64,000 nucleotides of DNA from Billgrantia antri (GTDB taxonomy: Bacteria; Pseudomonadota; Gammaproteobacteria; Pseudomonadales; Halomonadaceae). The notes below the pieces were generated by a model. It searched no databases. It was not told where the DNA came from and saw only the letters and a list, made by a program, of their open reading frames with translations. The stretch's first letter is position 1; each line of letters starts with the position of its first letter. Made by a program: the position numbers and the translations under genes. The DNA lies in assembly GCF_019430905.1 (NCBI RefSeq), contig NZ_JAHYCA010000003.1:62001-126000 (forward strand), written 5' to 3'. Below, in pieces: positions 62,776-64,000 of this stretch.

Positions 62776-64000
62776 TTACTCGGCAAGTGCCGCCTCGGCC
62801 TCTTCGGCGGCGGTGCTTCCGCCGCAGCTGCCGCTGGCCACGTTGAAGTTGCCGCACTCCATGGGCTTGCGCCAGTCGGAGATCAGGTCACGCGAGCCGG
62901 GCAGGTAGTCGGACCAGGCATCGCCTGCCACGGTGGAGGGGGTCTGCCAGACGATGTCGAACTGGCCGTTGTCCTGCACCTCGCCGATCAGCACCGGCTT
63001 GGTGATGTGATGGTTGGGCATCATCGCCGCATAGCCGCCGGTCAGATTGGGCACGGTCACGCCGATGATGGCGTCCTTGACCGCATCGACCTCGGTGGTG
63101 CCGGCCTTGCGCACCGCCTCGGCCCACATGTTGAAGCCGATGTAGTGCGCTTCCATGGGGTCGTTGGTTACCGCTTCCTCATCGCCGGTGTAGTCGATCC
63201 AGGCGTCGATGAAGTCGTAGTTGGCATCGCTATCCACGCTCATGAAGTAGTTCCATGCCGCCAGGTGACCGACCAGCGGGCCGGTATCGATGCCGGAGAG
63301 TTCCTGCTCTCCCACCGAAAAGGCAATGACCGGAATGTCTGCGGCATCGATGCCCTGGTTGGCCAGCTCGCGATAGAACGGCACGTTGGCATCACCGTTG
63401 ATAGTCGATATCACCGCGGTCTTCTTGCCCTCGCTGCCGAAGCGGCGCACCTCGGCGACGATGTTCTGCCAGTCGGAGTGACCGAATGGCGTGTAGTTGA
63501 TCATGATGTCCTCGTCGGCGATGCCGTGCTCCTCCTTGAGGAAGGCTTCGAGGATACGATTGGTCGTGCGTGGGTAGACGTAATCGGTGCCGAGGAGTGC
63601 GAAGCGTTCCACGCCCACTTCGTTGAGCAGATACTCCACCGCCGGTATGGCCTGTTGGTTGGGCGCCGCGCCGGTGTAGAAGACGTTCTCGGATGACTCC
63701 TCGCCCTCGTACTGCACCGGATAGAACAGCAGGCCATTGAGCTCCTCGAATACCGGCAGCACGGCCTTGCGCGACACCGAGGTCCAGTTGCCGAAGACCA
63801 CGTCCACCTCATGCTGCTCGAGCAGCTCACGGGCACGCTCTGCGAACAGCGGCCAGTTGGAGGCCGGGTCGACCACCACCGCCTCGAGCTGACGTCCCAG
63901 CAGACCGCCCTGCTCGTTCTGCTGCGCGATCAGCATCTCGACGGTGTCCTTGAGGGTCGATTCGCTGATCGCCATGGTGCCGGACAGCGAGTGCAGGATC
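62776..64000 (-). CDS. urtA: Urea-binding protein UrtA (5' end outside the window)
   Basis: Partial substrate-binding protein; about 408 C-terminal residues are present. The reading frame runs through the window end: ILHSLSGTMAISESTLKDT is visible, so the ATG at 63975 is internal and the signal peptide lies beyond 64000. Blocks FYPVQYEGEESSENVFYTGAAPNQQ, GTDYVYPRTTNRI and MEAHYIGFNMWAEAV are typical of UrtA rather than of amide-binding FmdD/AmiC proteins. The C-terminal tail is Gly/Ala/Glu rich with two Cys (MECGNFNVASGSCGG). Confidence 0.94.
   Translation of the reverse strand, partial: ILHSLSGTMAISESTLKDTVEMLIAQQNEQGGLLGRQLEAVVVDPASNWPLFAERARELLEQHEVDVVFGNWTSVSRKAVLPVFEELNGLLFYPVQYEGEESSENVFYTGAAPNQQAIPAVEYLLNEVGVERFALLGTDYVYPRTTNRILEAFLKEEHGIADEDIMINYTPFGHSDWQNIVAEVRRFGSEGKKTAVISTINGDANVPFYRELANQGIDAADIPVIAFSVGEQELSGIDTGPLVGHLAAWNYFMSVDSDANYDFIDAWIDYTGDEEAVTNDPMEAHYIGFNMWAEAVRKAGTTEVDAVKDAIIGVTVPNLTGGYAAMMPNHHITKPVLIGEVQDNGQFDIVWQTPSTVAGDAWSDYLPGSRDLISDWRKPMECGNFNVASGSCGGSTAAEEAEAALAE

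Overview
The window looks like chromosomal DNA of a halophilic gammaproteobacterium, most likely Halomonas or a close relative in the Halomonadaceae. This rests on the high G+C content, gene neighbourhoods shared with Pseudomonas (nagZ, psrA and lexA together; purN, purM, an AI-2E permease and hda together), an NhaC sodium/proton antiporter, a phasin, and complete urea-uptake and urease clusters. No database search was possible, so the taxon is an inference. Nearly all of the window is ordinary core and catabolic chromosome. I saw no insertion sequence, prophage, integrase or CRISPR array.

Layout. 0.2-5.7 kb: nhaC, a LysR regulator and a divergent beta-alanine aminotransferase/malonate-semialdehyde dehydrogenase pair. 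5.9-8.5 kb: a DUF1338 (HglS-type) enzyme coupled to a class III aminotransferase, probably lysine/2-aminoadipate breakdown. 8.7-13.6 kb: hpt, nagZ, an L,D-transpeptidase and psrA on the minus strand, divergent from lexA-dinB. 13.6-17.4 kb: a CbiM-like membrane protein, purU, an RNase J-type nuclease and a short H-NS-like protein. 17.5-21.1 kb: a molybdenum-cofactor operon (mobA, mobB, a moaC-moaD fusion, moaE, moaA). 21.2-27.9 kb: a cupin regulator and a nucleobase salvage block (NCS2 permease, apt, gpt, ung, upp, uraA), then riboflavin synthase. 28-31.8 kb: metNIQ behind a SAM-II-type riboswitch and terminator, a thiamine-binding-like protein and a free methionine-R-sulfoxide reductase. 31.9-36.2 kb: two identical tRNA-Val genes and glpK, glpR and glpD. 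36.3-42.7 kb: a membrane endonuclease/phosphatase-family protein, fumC, an FNR-type regulator, a diguanylate cyclase, a phasin and a lipoprotein. 42.7-51.6 kb: hda, an AI-2E permease, purM-purN, dcd, an Mrp ATPase, a coiled-coil membrane protein, a lipoprotein, a 24-residue membrane peptide, a YihY protein and a LapA-like protein. 51.8-64 kb: urease with its nickel and maturation genes (ureD, A, B, C, E, F, G and hupE), and the urea ABC transporter (urtA to urtE, urtA cut by the window end).

How genes work together. Urea enters through UrtABCDE and is hydrolysed by UreABC, which UreDEFG load with nickel and a HupE/UreJ permease probably supplies. MetNIQ takes up methionine under probable control of S-adenosylmethionine, and the neighbouring fRMsr repairs oxidised free methionine. 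LexA with DinB forms an SOS unit.

Most interesting non-coding signals: (1) a SAM-II pseudoknot with an extra inserted stem, apparently wired to a transcription terminator before metNIQ; (2) two large imperfect palindromes placed exactly at the stop codons of dcd and ureA, whose central hairpins share flanks but differ by compensatory changes; (3) a branched fold of about 130 nt between ureC and ureE. The MoaC-MoaD fusion and a short H-NS-like protein ending in an AT-hook-like tail are the most notable protein oddities.
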